Assembly: GCA_000433115.1 (NCBI GenBank)
Contig: FR892233.1
Coordinates: forward strand, 8,105 to 26,234
Direction: 5' to 3'
Origin: Ruminococcus sp. CAG:382
Lineage (GTDB): Bacteria; Bacillota; Clostridia; Oscillospirales; CAG-382
Length of the DNA stretch: 18,130 nucleotides
Shown here piece after piece: positions 1 through 7,176 of the stretch (within the stretch, counting starts at the first letter, position 1; every line of letters begins with the position of its first letter). The position numbers were made by a program, and so were the translations under genes. The notes beneath the pieces were generated by a model. That model searched no databases. It was not told where the DNA came from and worked only from the letters and a program-made list of their open reading frames with translations.

Positions 1-434
1 GCCTACCGGACCGCCGACGACAGCGTCGGCGCAAGCTCATCCGCGTTTTTCACGATGAAATTATGCTTTGTGATCGGCATCGTGACGCCCGCAATGTCAG
101 TTTCCTGAAACGCATCATGGCCCAACAACGACAGCGGCACGTTGCCCGTTATCGCAACCAGCGGCACCGAATCCATATATGCATTCGCAATACCCGTCAC
201 AAGGTTCGTCGCTCCCGGACCGCTGGTCGCAAGCACGACGCCGGTCCTACCCGAAGCGCGTGCGTACCCGTCGGCTGCATGGCAGGCATGCTGCTCGTGC
301 GTCGGCATATAATGCTTTATGCGTGAACTTCTCAGCCTGTCGTATACAGGCAGAACGCTCCCGCCCGGATAGCCGAATATGACCCTGACGCCGTTTTTAT
401 ATAATGTACTGACGACTGCGTCTGCACCTGTCAT
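1..434 (-). CDS. ilvB: acetolactate synthase large subunit, N-terminal part (runs off window)
   Basis: This is the thiamine-diphosphate enzyme that condenses two pyruvates (or pyruvate and 2-oxobutyrate) in branched-chain amino acid synthesis in the cytoplasm. Only about 144 residues are present; the family is usually near 550, so the FAD and ThDP-binding C-terminal domains lie beyond the window. Visible signatures are the FGYPGGSVLPVYD loop, the catalytic Glu of the THEQ motif (about residue 47), the GYARASGRTGVVLATSGPGATN segment (residues 56-77), and GHDAFQETD followed by the PITKHN stretch. These match acetohydroxyacid synthases better than other ThDP enzymes. The start ATG at 434 has a GGGAG ribosome-binding site 10 nt upstream, and a promoter lies just beyond it with a leader of only about 18 nt. 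There is therefore no room here for a leader-peptide attenuator or T-box. The identity of the pathway is known for the family; the role in this organism is inferred. Confidence 0.93.
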
Positions 435-458
435 GGCAAATCATCTCCCAACAGCACT

Positions 459-487
459 ATGTTACCACGCAAAAGCCTTTCTGTCAA
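459..487 (-). promoter_or_regulatory. sigma-A type promoter for ilvB
   Basis: On the minus strand TTGACA (482-487) and TAACAT (459-464) are separated by 17 bp. Transcription would start near 452, about 18 nt before the ilvB start codon. Confidence 0.7.
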
Positions 488-506
488 TAAAAAATATCGT
501 CCGCAC

Positions 507-551
507 TTGAAAAACAGGTTCTGATGTGTTATAATGGCAACGCATAACACA
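507..551 (+). promoter_or_regulatory. promoter with overlapping inverted repeat for the DUF4434 lipoprotein
   Basis: TTGAAA (507-512), a 17-bp spacer and TATAAT (530-535) make a good vegetative promoter. An 8-bp perfect inverted repeat, TGTGTTAT at 525-532 and ATAACACA at 544-551 with an 11-bp gap, covers the -10 box and the expected start point (about 542). This is the usual position for a repressor operator; the regulator is unknown. Confidence 0.7.
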
Positions 552-580
552 AATAACTGAATCAAGGAGCTGTGCGCGTT

Positions 581-3500
581 ATGAAAACAAAATTCCGCGG
601 CGTTATAGCGTCGCTTATACTCGGAGGCATACTTATGAGCGCCTGTGCCGGCACGACGGATACGGAAAGCACCGTATCTCCCGATGAGATTTCGAAAAAC
701 ATATCCGAAAGCGAAACCTCGGCCCCCAAAACCGATAACGAAACCGGAAACCTTTTCCTCGGCTGCACCGTATTTTACGGCTGCGGTGCATCAATCAGCG
801 GCGACCGCTTCCTGAACGCAATGACCGACGGAGACAGCTCAACCGCTGTTACAATCAAACCCGCGCTGAAGGACGCAAAGGGTAACGACAAAAAGCTGAC
901 CTTTACCGACTGGTACGGTACAACCCATCAGGAAACGCTGGACGGCTCGCAGGTCGATTTTTCCGTCGACCTCGGATTTATGAGCCGTATCGACACGCTG
1001 AAGCTGAAATTTGACAAATACAACGGCAAGCCCATCAGGGTTTTCGCGTCCACCGACGGCTATAACTTTTCGTTCTTCCTCGGCGAATTTGATACCTACG
1101 ACAGCGCAACCGGCGAATGGACTGCCGAAACGGGCGGCTTTAACGCCAAAGCAATACTTTTCGTTCTCCCCATCGAAACCAAGGAAGAAATTAAAATCAG
1201 CTCCGCCGCAGCATACGGCAGCCGTGAGCATGACCGCAAGCTGCTTTCGCTCGGCGCGTCTTACAAGTGGGACGGCAACGAAAACTCGATATATACCGAA
1301 AGCGGAAACAAACTCACCGACGGCGTAATCGCTCTCCCCAATGAACCCACTGGCGTAGTCGGCAAAACAAGTGACGAGCTTGACCCGCTGACGGGCAAGC
1401 GGGGCAACATCATAACCCTTGACCTCGGCAGCGGAAAGAACGTCTCCGAAGTCGCCTTCGGCGCGTATATAACCTCAACCGGAACGGGCGGCGCGGCGGA
1501 CAGGATCGACGTGCGCTTTTCGGAAGACGGCGAAAACTGGGACGATTTCGGTCAGAGCTATATCCGCACCGCATCTGCCGCACGCGGTACGTCAAAACGC
1601 TATCTCGTAACCCGTAACCATACCGTAAAAGCGCGCTATATCCGTATTTTCACCTATACACAGTACCTTTTCCTCTGCGACGAAATTTCCGTTTACGGCA
1701 GTGATACACCCGTAGCCGAACCCGATTACGGCTATAAATACCGCCCTCAGTATTTCGCCTCGAACACAAACGTTGCCTCCTATCAGAGTGCGACCCTGAA
1801 CGGCAAGGACTGTCCCGCGCTTACCGATAATATCCACAGCGTCGGCACCACCCTTGCGGAAGGCGAAAATACCGTTGTCATAACCCTCAAAAACCCCGCG
1901 ACCGTTGCAGGCATCACCCTTGTGGCAAACGGCGAAATATCCGGAATTACCGCATACGGTGAAAATAATGCCGAAATCGCGGGTACGGACTTCACAATGA
2001 CCGCCGCCGGCGAAAACGTATACAGCATCGTTGCCGACAGCCCCGTGAAATCCCTGCAGACCGTAACTATACGTTTCAACGCCGTAAAGGGCGCAAAGCT
2101 TGCCGAGGCGGAGGTGTATGCCGCCGCACCCCAGCTACCTTATGTCCGCGGCGGCTTCTTCCAGCTTTCCACCGCCGGCGGCGATAACGAGTCGTCCCGC
2201 AACAGTGATTATAGCTGGTATCTCCACCTCAAAGGCATGCGCGATATGGGCATGGAATATGTCGTTATACAGTATTCCACCCATTTCAACGCGAAAACAA
2301 CACTGATAAACGGCAAACGCATCACCGCCGCAGGATATACCTATAATCAGACCTATGGTACCGATGACGTTTGCAAGGCGGTTCTTGATGCCGCCGAAAA
2401 GCTGGGTATGAAGGTGTGGCTCGGCACTATCCACGACAGCAACTTCACCGACCCCGCAAAATATACCTCTCAATACGAAGCCATCGTCACCGATTCCTAT
2501 AATATAATCGACGACATCAACGAAATGTACGGCAGTCATCCCGCCTTCGGCGGCTATTATCTCTCCGATGAAACCTGCGACGCATGGCTGAACCTGACGG
2601 GCGGCGTCGATGCCGCAAGGTATGTATACAAAAACCAGAGCGACCACATACGCAAAATTGCCCCCGATGCAAAAATCATGATCGCTCCCGCGATATGGCG
2701 CAGCGGCGACCCCGAAAAGGGAGCCGATAACCTTTACCGCATGATAATGCCCGAAACCGAGGGCGGTCGTCCCGTAGTCGATATCCTCGCCGCGCAGGAC
2801 TGCCTCGGTCGTGAACAGACCCTTGCCGTCTCCGACGAAGCATATAAAAGCTATCTCACCTACGTCGAACAGTGGGCAAAAGCGGTTCGCCGCGCGGGCG
2901 CGGAATTCTGGCATGACGCCGAGGTGTTTGAAATAACGAGCACCCAGAAGCGCCACGAGGACCTTATGAAGACCCTCACGCTTGAAGCGCCGCTGTCCGG
3001 AAGCATCATTGTGTTCGATATCCCGCATTATTTCAGCAATTTCCCCATGGGTAGCTTCAATGACGAGCGCGATTATTTCAAGCGTCTGAAGATGCGCGAA
3101 TACGCCGAATATTACAGCACAATCTCTTCCCTTGTCGAAAAGACCTTCGACGCGGCAAACGAACCCGTGTACGACAACGACGGCAAAAAGGTGGATACCT
3201 CCGGCGTAAAACCCGTGACCCCTCCTGTCACCGATAAAACGTATAACGAGGGTGTGATTTCCTCTGATACGCTCAAAACCGACTTCACCTCCTTCGCATC
3301 GGCAAACGGCAGCGGCAAAAAGCCCGAGTTTGCATTATCATATGATTCGGAAGCCTTTTACGTCCTGCTGAAAACCAACGACGCCTCCGACGATTACGGC
3401 AACGGCGCGTGGTGGGAGGGCAAGAACGACCTTGTGCAGCTCTGGATAACGGGCGACGGCAGCGCCGCCGCAGATGTGCTTTCCAACAGCTACGGTGTGC

Positions 3501-3775
3501 GTTATTACATCAACCGCACGGGCAAAAGCACCTTTGAAGCAGGCGGCGAGGGCGACGGTAAAGCCACTTTCTCCGGCTTCACATATGAATTCAAGGACGG
3601 CAACTTCAAAATAAAGCTTCCGTGGAAATCGCTCGGACGTACCGCTCCCGTAAAGGGCGACGGCACTGCGATAGGCATTCTGATACAGTATATCGACGGC
3701 TCCGACGGCACATGGGCTGCTTCAACCGGCAACACGGGCAGAAGCATCACCTCAGCCGAGCGCTATTCCTTCTGA
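581..3775 (+). CDS. large secreted lipoprotein: discoidin-like domains, DUF4434 glycosidase-like barrel, CBM9-like tail
   Basis: Predicted extracellular lipoprotein of 1064 residues, probably acting on or binding glycans. The N-terminal signal peptide ends in LMSAC (Cys22), a slightly atypical lipobox. Residues about 60-510 hold two or three beta-sandwich regions that read like F5/8-type C (discoidin) modules, with phrases such as RIDVRFSEDGENW and ARYIRIFTYTQ. From about residue 521 (RGGFFQLS) to 850 comes a TIM-barrel-like DUF4434 domain with GGYYLSDE (D663/E664) and EFWHDAEVFE (E781) as candidate active-site acids. The last 175 residues resemble a CBM9-type domain of carbohydrate-active enzymes (AWWEGKNDLVQLWITGD). 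An upstream in-frame GTG at 572 lies only 2 nt from the AAGGAG ribosome-binding site, while the ATG at 581 is 11 nt from it, so 581 is chosen. The gene has its own promoter and terminator and stands alone. Substrate and catalytic activity cannot be told from the sequence. Confidence 0.85.
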   Translation: MKTKFRGVIASLILGGILMSACAGTTDTESTVSPDEISKNISESETSAPKTDNETGNLFLGCTVFYGCGASISGDRFLNAMTDGDSSTAVTIKPALKDAKGNDKKLTFTDWYGTTHQETLDGSQVDFSVDLGFMSRIDTLKLKFDKYNGKPIRVFASTDGYNFSFFLGEFDTYDSATGEWTAETGGFNAKAILFVLPIETKEEIKISSAAAYGSREHDRKLLSLGASYKWDGNENSIYTESGNKLTDGVIALPNEPTGVVGKTSDELDPLTGKRGNIITLDLGSGKNVSEVAFGAYITSTGTGGAADRIDVRFSEDGENWDDFGQSYIRTASAARGTSKRYLVTRNHTVKARYIRIFTYTQYLFLCDEISVYGSDTPVAEPDYGYKYRPQYFASNTNVASYQSATLNGKDCPALTDNIHSVGTTLAEGENTVVITLKNPATVAGITLVANGEISGITAYGENNAEIAGTDFTMTAAGENVYSIVADSPVKSLQTVTIRFNAVKGAKLAEAEVYAAAPQLPYVRGGFFQLSTAGGDNESSRNSDYSWYLHLKGMRDMGMEYVVIQYSTHFNAKTTLINGKRITAAGYTYNQTYGTDDVCKAVLDAAEKLGMKVWLGTIHDSNFTDPAKYTSQYEAIVTDSYNIIDDINEMYGSHPAFGGYYLSDETCDAWLNLTGGVDAARYVYKNQSDHIRKIAPDAKIMIAPAIWRSGDPEKGADNLYRMIMPETEGGRPVVDILAAQDCLGREQTLAVSDEAYKSYLTYVEQWAKAVRRAGAEFWHDAEVFEITSTQKRHEDLMKTLTLEAPLSGSIIVFDIPHYFSNFPMGSFNDERDYFKRLKMREYAEYYSTISSLVEKTFDAANEPVYDNDGKKVDTSGVKPVTPPVTDKTYNEGVISSDTLKTDFTSFASANGSGKKPEFALSYDSEAFYVLLKTNDASDDYGNGAWWEGKNDLVQLWITGDGSAAADVLSNSYGVRYYINRTGKSTFEAGGEGDGKATFSGFTYEFKDGNFKIKLPWKSLGRTAPVKGDGTAIGILIQYIDGSDGTWAASTGNTGRSITSAERYSF

Positions 3776-3858
3776 CCATACGACGGTCGCCGTTCATTCT
3801 GACCCTCAGCCGAACGCTGTTCCTTCTGACCATACGACGATCGCCGTTCATTCTGACC
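3751..3858 (+). repeat. tandem repeat, 2 x 54 bp built from 4 x 27 bp half-units
   Basis: Units 3751-3804 and 3805-3858 differ at 3 of 54 positions. Each unit splits into two 27-bp halves (3751, 3778, 3805, 3832) that end in TTCTGACC and share about two thirds of their bases. The first half-unit is the coding end and stop codon of the DUF4434 gene; the others are downstream of the stop. Confidence 0.9.
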
Positions 3859-3880
3859 TCCGTCTCACCGCACCGAAACA

Positions 3881-3915
3881 AAATTCCCGCCGGACAAAAT
3901 CCGGCGGGAATTTTT
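3881..3915 (+). terminator. rho-independent terminator after the DUF4434 gene
   Basis: A near-perfect stem (AAATTCCCGCCGGA at 3881-3894, CAAAA loop, complementary arm 3900-3913) runs into a T tract. The flanking A and T runs could let it work on either strand. Confidence 0.9.
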
Positions 3916-3969
3916 CGTTTATTATAACAGGGTTACAGTATGTACGTCATCGGATCAAAGCCGCTTTTA

Positions 3970-4131
3970 GGCTTCACCGCGTAAATCCGATGGTGCAATT
4001 GCGCAGTCGGATTTTTCGTCAGATGAAACAAAAATTCGCAGGCTGTAGTGGAGCTACAGACAAGAATTTTTTTGAAATATGGCGGAAAAGATGCAAGCAA
4101 GTGTGCCGCTCGGGCTTTGCGCGGTGATGCC
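3970..4131. mobile_element. MITE-like element with 12-bp terminal inverted repeats and TTTA flanks
   Basis: The ends are GGCTTCACCGCG (3970-3981) and CGCGGTGATGCC (4120-4131), which are reverse complements at 11 of 12 positions. TTTA flanks both sides (3966-3969 and 4132-4135), consistent with a 4-bp target duplication. Inside are two further hairpins: AAATCCGA/TCGGATTT (3983-3990/4007-4014), and AAAAATTC/GAATTTTT (about 4030-4037/4064-4071) enclosing CTGTAG/CTACAG, each followed by a T tract. No coding capacity is evident, so movement would need a transposase supplied elsewhere. The right flank supplies the stop codon of the neighbouring leftward lipoprotein. The interval 3916-3969 contains nothing else I can name. 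No second copy exists in this window, so the mobile status is inferred. Confidence 0.6.
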
Positions 4132-4132
4132 T

Positions 4133-5122
4133 TTATTTGGTGAGGTCAATCTCTTTCCAACCGAACGAAGCAATATAGTCCGGCTCCGCAATCGCCGCTT
4201 CATTATGATGCTTTATAGTACATATCCAATCTTTTTGGCCATCCGTCGCAATAATATGAACTTGCGCAATCTCATTCAATGATTCTTTGCTTTCCCCCTT
4301 TGGAACCGATGAATAAGTAATATAGACGCTGTACGAAACACCATCTTTTACGAAATCGTAATATCCTTTATGACGATAATGAGTGGATGTCTCATATTCA
4401 ACATCAAAATGTTCTATCCCATTTTTGACTTCTTTGGTCAGTTTGTGTTTGGATGTTCGAGGATTCAGAAGAAGGCGCTCATATCTGAATGCGTTATTCA
4501 TATATTCACGATGTTCGTTCAGCTGATTTGCTTGCCCCCAAACATGGAACTCCGTAACCTTGTCACCATGTTCCATACAATACCAAAAATGATCAGCACC
4601 AAGCCATGCACAGCAGTCGACTTCAAAGCCATTGGCTATCGGAAATAAAACGCGGTTCACATCACCAAGCCTGATACCGTGCTCATCCTTTGAAAAAAGC
4701 CGTGCCATATCTTTCAGCTCCGCCTTCGAATATTCCTTTTTCTGCATAAATGCAGCCATGCTTTCGAAATCCGAGAACTCAATCGTTACGGGATCTCCGG
4801 TCACCGCCTCCGTCGCCCCTTCGGGATTCAGGTAATAGCACCCGTCGATCTCAAAAACCTCTTCCGTCGCCGAAGCATCTCCCTCACGGCTGACGTCCGT
4901 GTTCTCTGACGCACCTCCGTCCGAAACGTTTGCTTTTTCGCTTTCCTCCGGCTCACGTGAAACCTCTTCATTTCCGGATATATCCTTTTCGGCAGATACC
5001 ACCCCCGAAATCTCTCCACGCGAAGCTTCACTCATGTCACTGCTGTCCGCCACGCCGTCGCCGCACCCCGAAAATAACACTGCGGCAAACAACATGCCTG
5101 CAAATAAAGTTCTTTTATTCAT
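4133..5122 (-). CDS. lipoprotein of unknown function
   Basis: Predicted exported lipoprotein of 329 residues; I do not recognise the C-terminal domain. The signal peptide MNKRTLFAGMLFAAVLFSGC places the lipid-modified cysteine at residue 20. Residues 21 to about 85 form a Ser/Glu/Asp-rich linker, followed by a folded-looking region rich in aromatic and His residues (FWYCMEHGDKVTEFHVWGQ, HYRHKGYYDF, YSVYITYSS) from about residue 90 to the end. An in-frame ATG at 5128 is only 2 nt from the AGGAG ribosome-binding site, whereas the ATG at 5122 is 8 nt from it, so 5122 is preferred. The linker-coding part looks GC-richer than the 3' two thirds, suggesting a mosaic gene. It lies behind a promoter, a 38-codon leader ORF and a terminator-like hairpin, so attenuation of its expression is plausible. 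The MITE-like element begins at its stop codon. Confidence 0.8.
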   Translation of the reverse strand: MNKRTLFAGMLFAAVLFSGCGDGVADSSDMSEASRGEISGVVSAEKDISGNEEVSREPEESEKANVSDGGASENTDVSREGDASATEEVFEIDGCYYLNPEGATEAVTGDPVTIEFSDFESMAAFMQKKEYSKAELKDMARLFSKDEHGIRLGDVNRVLFPIANGFEVDCCAWLGADHFWYCMEHGDKVTEFHVWGQANQLNEHREYMNNAFRYERLLLNPRTSKHKLTKEVKNGIEHFDVEYETSTHYRHKGYYDFVKDGVSYSVYITYSSVPKGESKESLNEIAQVHIIATDGQKDWICTIKHHNEAAIAEPDYIASFGWKEIDLTK

Positions 5123-5154
5123 ACTCATTTCTCCTGTTTTCAGCTCAAAAAGTC

Positions 5155-5194
5155 AAAAAAGCGCACAAACTCCCCCTATGGGAATTCATGCGCT
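5155..5194 (-). terminator. terminator-like hairpin (candidate attenuator) before the lipoprotein at 4133-5122
   Basis: On the minus strand AGCGCA (5194-5189) pairs with TGCGCT (5165-5160). An inner TCCC/GGGGA stem closes a short loop, and a run of six T (5160-5155) follows. The 5' arm contains the stop codon of the leader ORF, and the lipoprotein ribosome-binding site lies about 20 nt downstream. Confidence 0.7.
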
Positions 5195-5302
5195 CTCGGA
5201 AAGGAAGGCGAACTTCCTGTTCATAATATACGGGTTCACACTAATAATACGCCGGAAAACCAAACATCGCTTTCCGATATCTGCCGAATAGAATGGGTAC
5301 AT
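5186..5302 (-). CDS. 38-aa leader ORF upstream of the lipoprotein
   Basis: A short ORF starts at ATG 5302 behind a strong AAAGGAG ribosome-binding site (7-8 nt spacing) and ends in TGA at 5186-5188. The peptide begins MYPFYSADIGKR and ends FAFLSESA. It is basic in the middle and rich in Phe and Tyr, with no signal peptide and no obvious run of one amino acid. It sits between the promoter at 5354-5383 and a terminator-like hairpin whose 5' arm overlaps the last codons and the stop. That is the classic geometry of a translated leader controlling read-through into the next gene. Whether it is translated is unproven; a chance ORF with a good ribosome-binding site remains possible. The effector cannot be read from the codons. 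Confidence 0.5.
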   Translation of the reverse strand: MYPFYSADIGKRCLVFRRIISVNPYIMNRKFAFLSESA

Positions 5303-5353
5303 AAATGTCTCCTTTCAGCGTGCGTTCACGTTGACTCACTCTAAGACATTCGT

Positions 5354-5383
5354 ATTATACCATACCATCATGCAATTTGTCAA
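5354..5383 (-). promoter_or_regulatory. consensus promoter for leader ORF and lipoprotein
   Basis: TTGACA (5378-5383) and TATAAT (5354-5359) on the minus strand are both perfect hexamers with an 18-bp spacer. The -35 box is only 15 bp past the stop codon of the alkD-like gene, and no terminator separates them. Confidence 0.8.
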
Positions 5384-5398
5384 TAATTATTTTATTTC

Positions 5399-6073
5399 TT
5401 ATCTCATTCCGCGGAGAAGCTCCTTCGTCGCATCATCGACGCGTCTGCTCTCGATCGCCTTGCATATTGCCTTTTTTCTGACCCATTCGTCGCGCAGACC
5501 GCCCGAAAAATACGGCAAAGCCGCCTCTCTCTGCTTTGCAAGCGCCGTCGCGAAGTACCATGCCTGCATCATCCTGATGTAATACTCCTCTGACCTGATC
5601 TCAGCCACCCGACGAAGATATTCCGGTTTGAAATCGCCGTCTAAAAAGTGTGCCATCAGCGCACCGATCCCGAACCTGACGGTATACGTATGCTCCGCCT
5701 CCGTCCAGCGGTATGCGTCCGCAGCGAGTCTCTCATGATTTTTTGCAAACACACCCGGCGAAAGCTGGTCGCAGGTCGCCCAGTTGTCCACATACGGCAA
5801 AAATTCATCAACCGCCGCAACGCATTCGTCGTAATCCCTGATGAGTGAAACGACAAATGCGTGGAGCTGATTTTCATCAAAATACCTGTGCGGCAGCTCC
5901 CGCAGGAATTCCGCATATTCTCCCGTCCCGTAAAGCTCCTTCGCAAGCGTCCTCAGCGCCGGCGTTCTCACTCCGATGAAACCGCTTTTGTCAAGCGTCG
6001 GGATGAGCGACGAATTGAACTCGCGGTACCCTTCGTCCGCAAGCGCAAAAAGCCTCTCCGTCACGCCTGTCAT
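5399..6073 (-). CDS. AlkD-like DNA alkylation repair protein (HEAT-repeat glycosylase family)
   Basis: Cytoplasmic protein of 224 residues in the AlkD/AlkC-type DNA alkylation repair family, which removes N3/N7-alkylated bases with an all-helical HEAT-like solenoid. Signs seen are GVRTPALRTLAKEL (about 34-47), FDENQLHAFVVSL (65-77) and VDNWATCDQ (95-103). W98 and D102 show the W-x3-D spacing of the Bacillus cereus AlkD catalytic pair, and R133 in TVRFGIGALM is a candidate for the third key residue. Length fits the family. The ATG at 6073 overlaps the alanine racemase stop by 4 nt (ATGA) and has AGGAG 6 nt upstream, so translation is probably coupled. In Bacillus the gene after alr is the mazEF pair; here an alkylation-repair gene takes that place. 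Family call is firm; glycosylase activity is inferred. Confidence 0.88.
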   Translation of the reverse strand: MTGVTERLFALADEGYREFNSSLIPTLDKSGFIGVRTPALRTLAKELYGTGEYAEFLRELPHRYFDENQLHAFVVSLIRDYDECVAAVDEFLPYVDNWATCDQLSPGVFAKNHERLAADAYRWTEAEHTYTVRFGIGALMAHFLDGDFKPEYLRRVAEIRSEEYYIRMMQAWYFATALAKQREAALPYFSGGLRDEWVRKKAICKAIESRRVDDATKELLRGMR

Positions 6074-7176
6074 ATGTATCTCCTGCTGACACGGTTCCTG
6101 ACCGAGCAGAGTATCTCGTAATTGATCGTTCCCGCAAGCTCCGCAAGTCTGTCCGCACTCTGTCCGTCGCCGAAAATGACCGCCTCGTCGCCGACCTCAC
6201 AGTCAATGTCCGAAACATCCGCCATACACATGTCCATGCATATCTTTCCCACCATTTTCGCCTTTTTCCCGCGTATCACAACGTCGGCTTTACCCGAAAG
6301 CGCGCGAAAAAGCCCGTCGGCATATCCGACCGAAAGCGTTGCCACCGTCATGTCGCGGTCGCTGACAAACGCCGCGCCGTAGCTCACCGTGTCGCCCTTT
6401 CTGATGTGCGAAAGCTGAACGACATTCGCCTTCAGCGTCATACACGGCAAAAGCCCTGCAGCATCGGTAACTCCCGGATTCGGCGACAGCCCGTAAAGCA
6501 GAATACCCGCCCTGACCGCATCGAGATGCATTTCCGGAAAATTCACGATCGCTGCCGAATTGCAGCAATGCCGCATACCGAGCCCGAGACCGCCTTTCTC
6601 ACACAGACCGCAAAACGCCGAAAATGCCCCGAACTGACGGCGCGTCATGGAATCATACGGCTCGTCCGAGCAGGCGAAATGAGTGAAAACGCCCTCGCAT
6701 TTCAGGTTCTTGTTCTTCTCCAGCGCATCGCGTACCGCCTCGTATGCTGCCGCGGTATCCTCTTCCCCATGGCAGTAAAAACCGAGCCGGCTCATACCGG
6801 TATCTATCTTGATGTGGATCCTCACCGGATATCCGAGTGCACCCAGCTCGTCCGCATATTCGCGTGACGCGACCGACTGTATCAGGTCAAATTCGTGAAG
6901 CCGCTTCTGCTCCTCCGCAGTGCTTATGCCGAGCACGAGAATATCACCCGCAATGCCGCTTTCGCGGAGCGCCGCGCCCTCGTCGGCAGACGCAACCGCA
7001 AACATATCGCCGCCGCACCGTTCTATAACGTGAGCGCATTCGGCGGCGCCGTGTCCGTATGCATCCGCCTTAACAACGGAGATAACACGGCTGCCGCCCG
7101 CCATCGCGCGTATTTTCTTAAAATTATGTGCAAGATTTTCAGTATTTATAATGGCTTCAGCCCGATTTTTCAGCAT
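6070..7176 (-). CDS. alr: alanine racemase
   Basis: PLP-dependent enzyme of 368 residues that interconverts L- and D-alanine for peptidoglycan. The PLP lysine is K36 in the VVKADAYGHG motif. The second catalytic base, Tyr266, lies in DTVSYGAAF. Other family blocks are IKIDTGMSRLGF (123-133), the H-x-x-N-S-A-A segment (203-209), RAGILLYG (222-229) and VGKICMDM (309-316). Length is normal and no key residue is missing. The first 20 nt overlap the end of the upstream lipoprotein gene, and the stop overlaps the next start, so this is an internal operon gene. The order lipoprotein-alr recalls the ydcC-alr order of Bacillus. Confidence 0.97.
   Translation of the reverse strand: MLKNRAEAIINTENLAHNFKKIRAMAGGSRVISVVKADAYGHGAAECAHVIERCGGDMFAVASADEGAALRESGIAGDILVLGISTAEEQKRLHEFDLIQSVASREYADELGALGYPVRIHIKIDTGMSRLGFYCHGEEDTAAAYEAVRDALEKNKNLKCEGVFTHFACSDEPYDSMTRRQFGAFSAFCGLCEKGGLGLGMRHCCNSAAIVNFPEMHLDAVRAGILLYGLSPNPGVTDAAGLLPCMTLKANVVQLSHIRKGDTVSYGAAFVSDRDMTVATLSVGYADGLFRALSGKADVVIRGKKAKMVGKICMDMCMADVSDIDCEVGDEAVIFGDGQSADRLAELAGTINYEILCSVRNRVSRRYI

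Noticed and set aside
435..481. Possible T-box or leader-peptide control of acetolactate synthase
   Set aside because: The promoter at 459-487 leaves a leader of only about 18 nt, too short for either.
2135..3028. Long leftward open frame (297 codons) inside the DUF4434 gene
   Set aside because: It is antisense to a well-supported domain and has no ribosome-binding site. It is a by-product of the GC-rich codon use of the true gene.
3751..3858. CRISPR array
   Set aside because: The 27-bp units are directly adjacent without unique spacers, and no cas genes are nearby.
5140..5400. Known riboswitch or T-box upstream of the lipoprotein
   Set aside because: No T-box AGGGUGGNACCGCG element or recognised riboswitch core was found; only the leader ORF and hairpin are supported.
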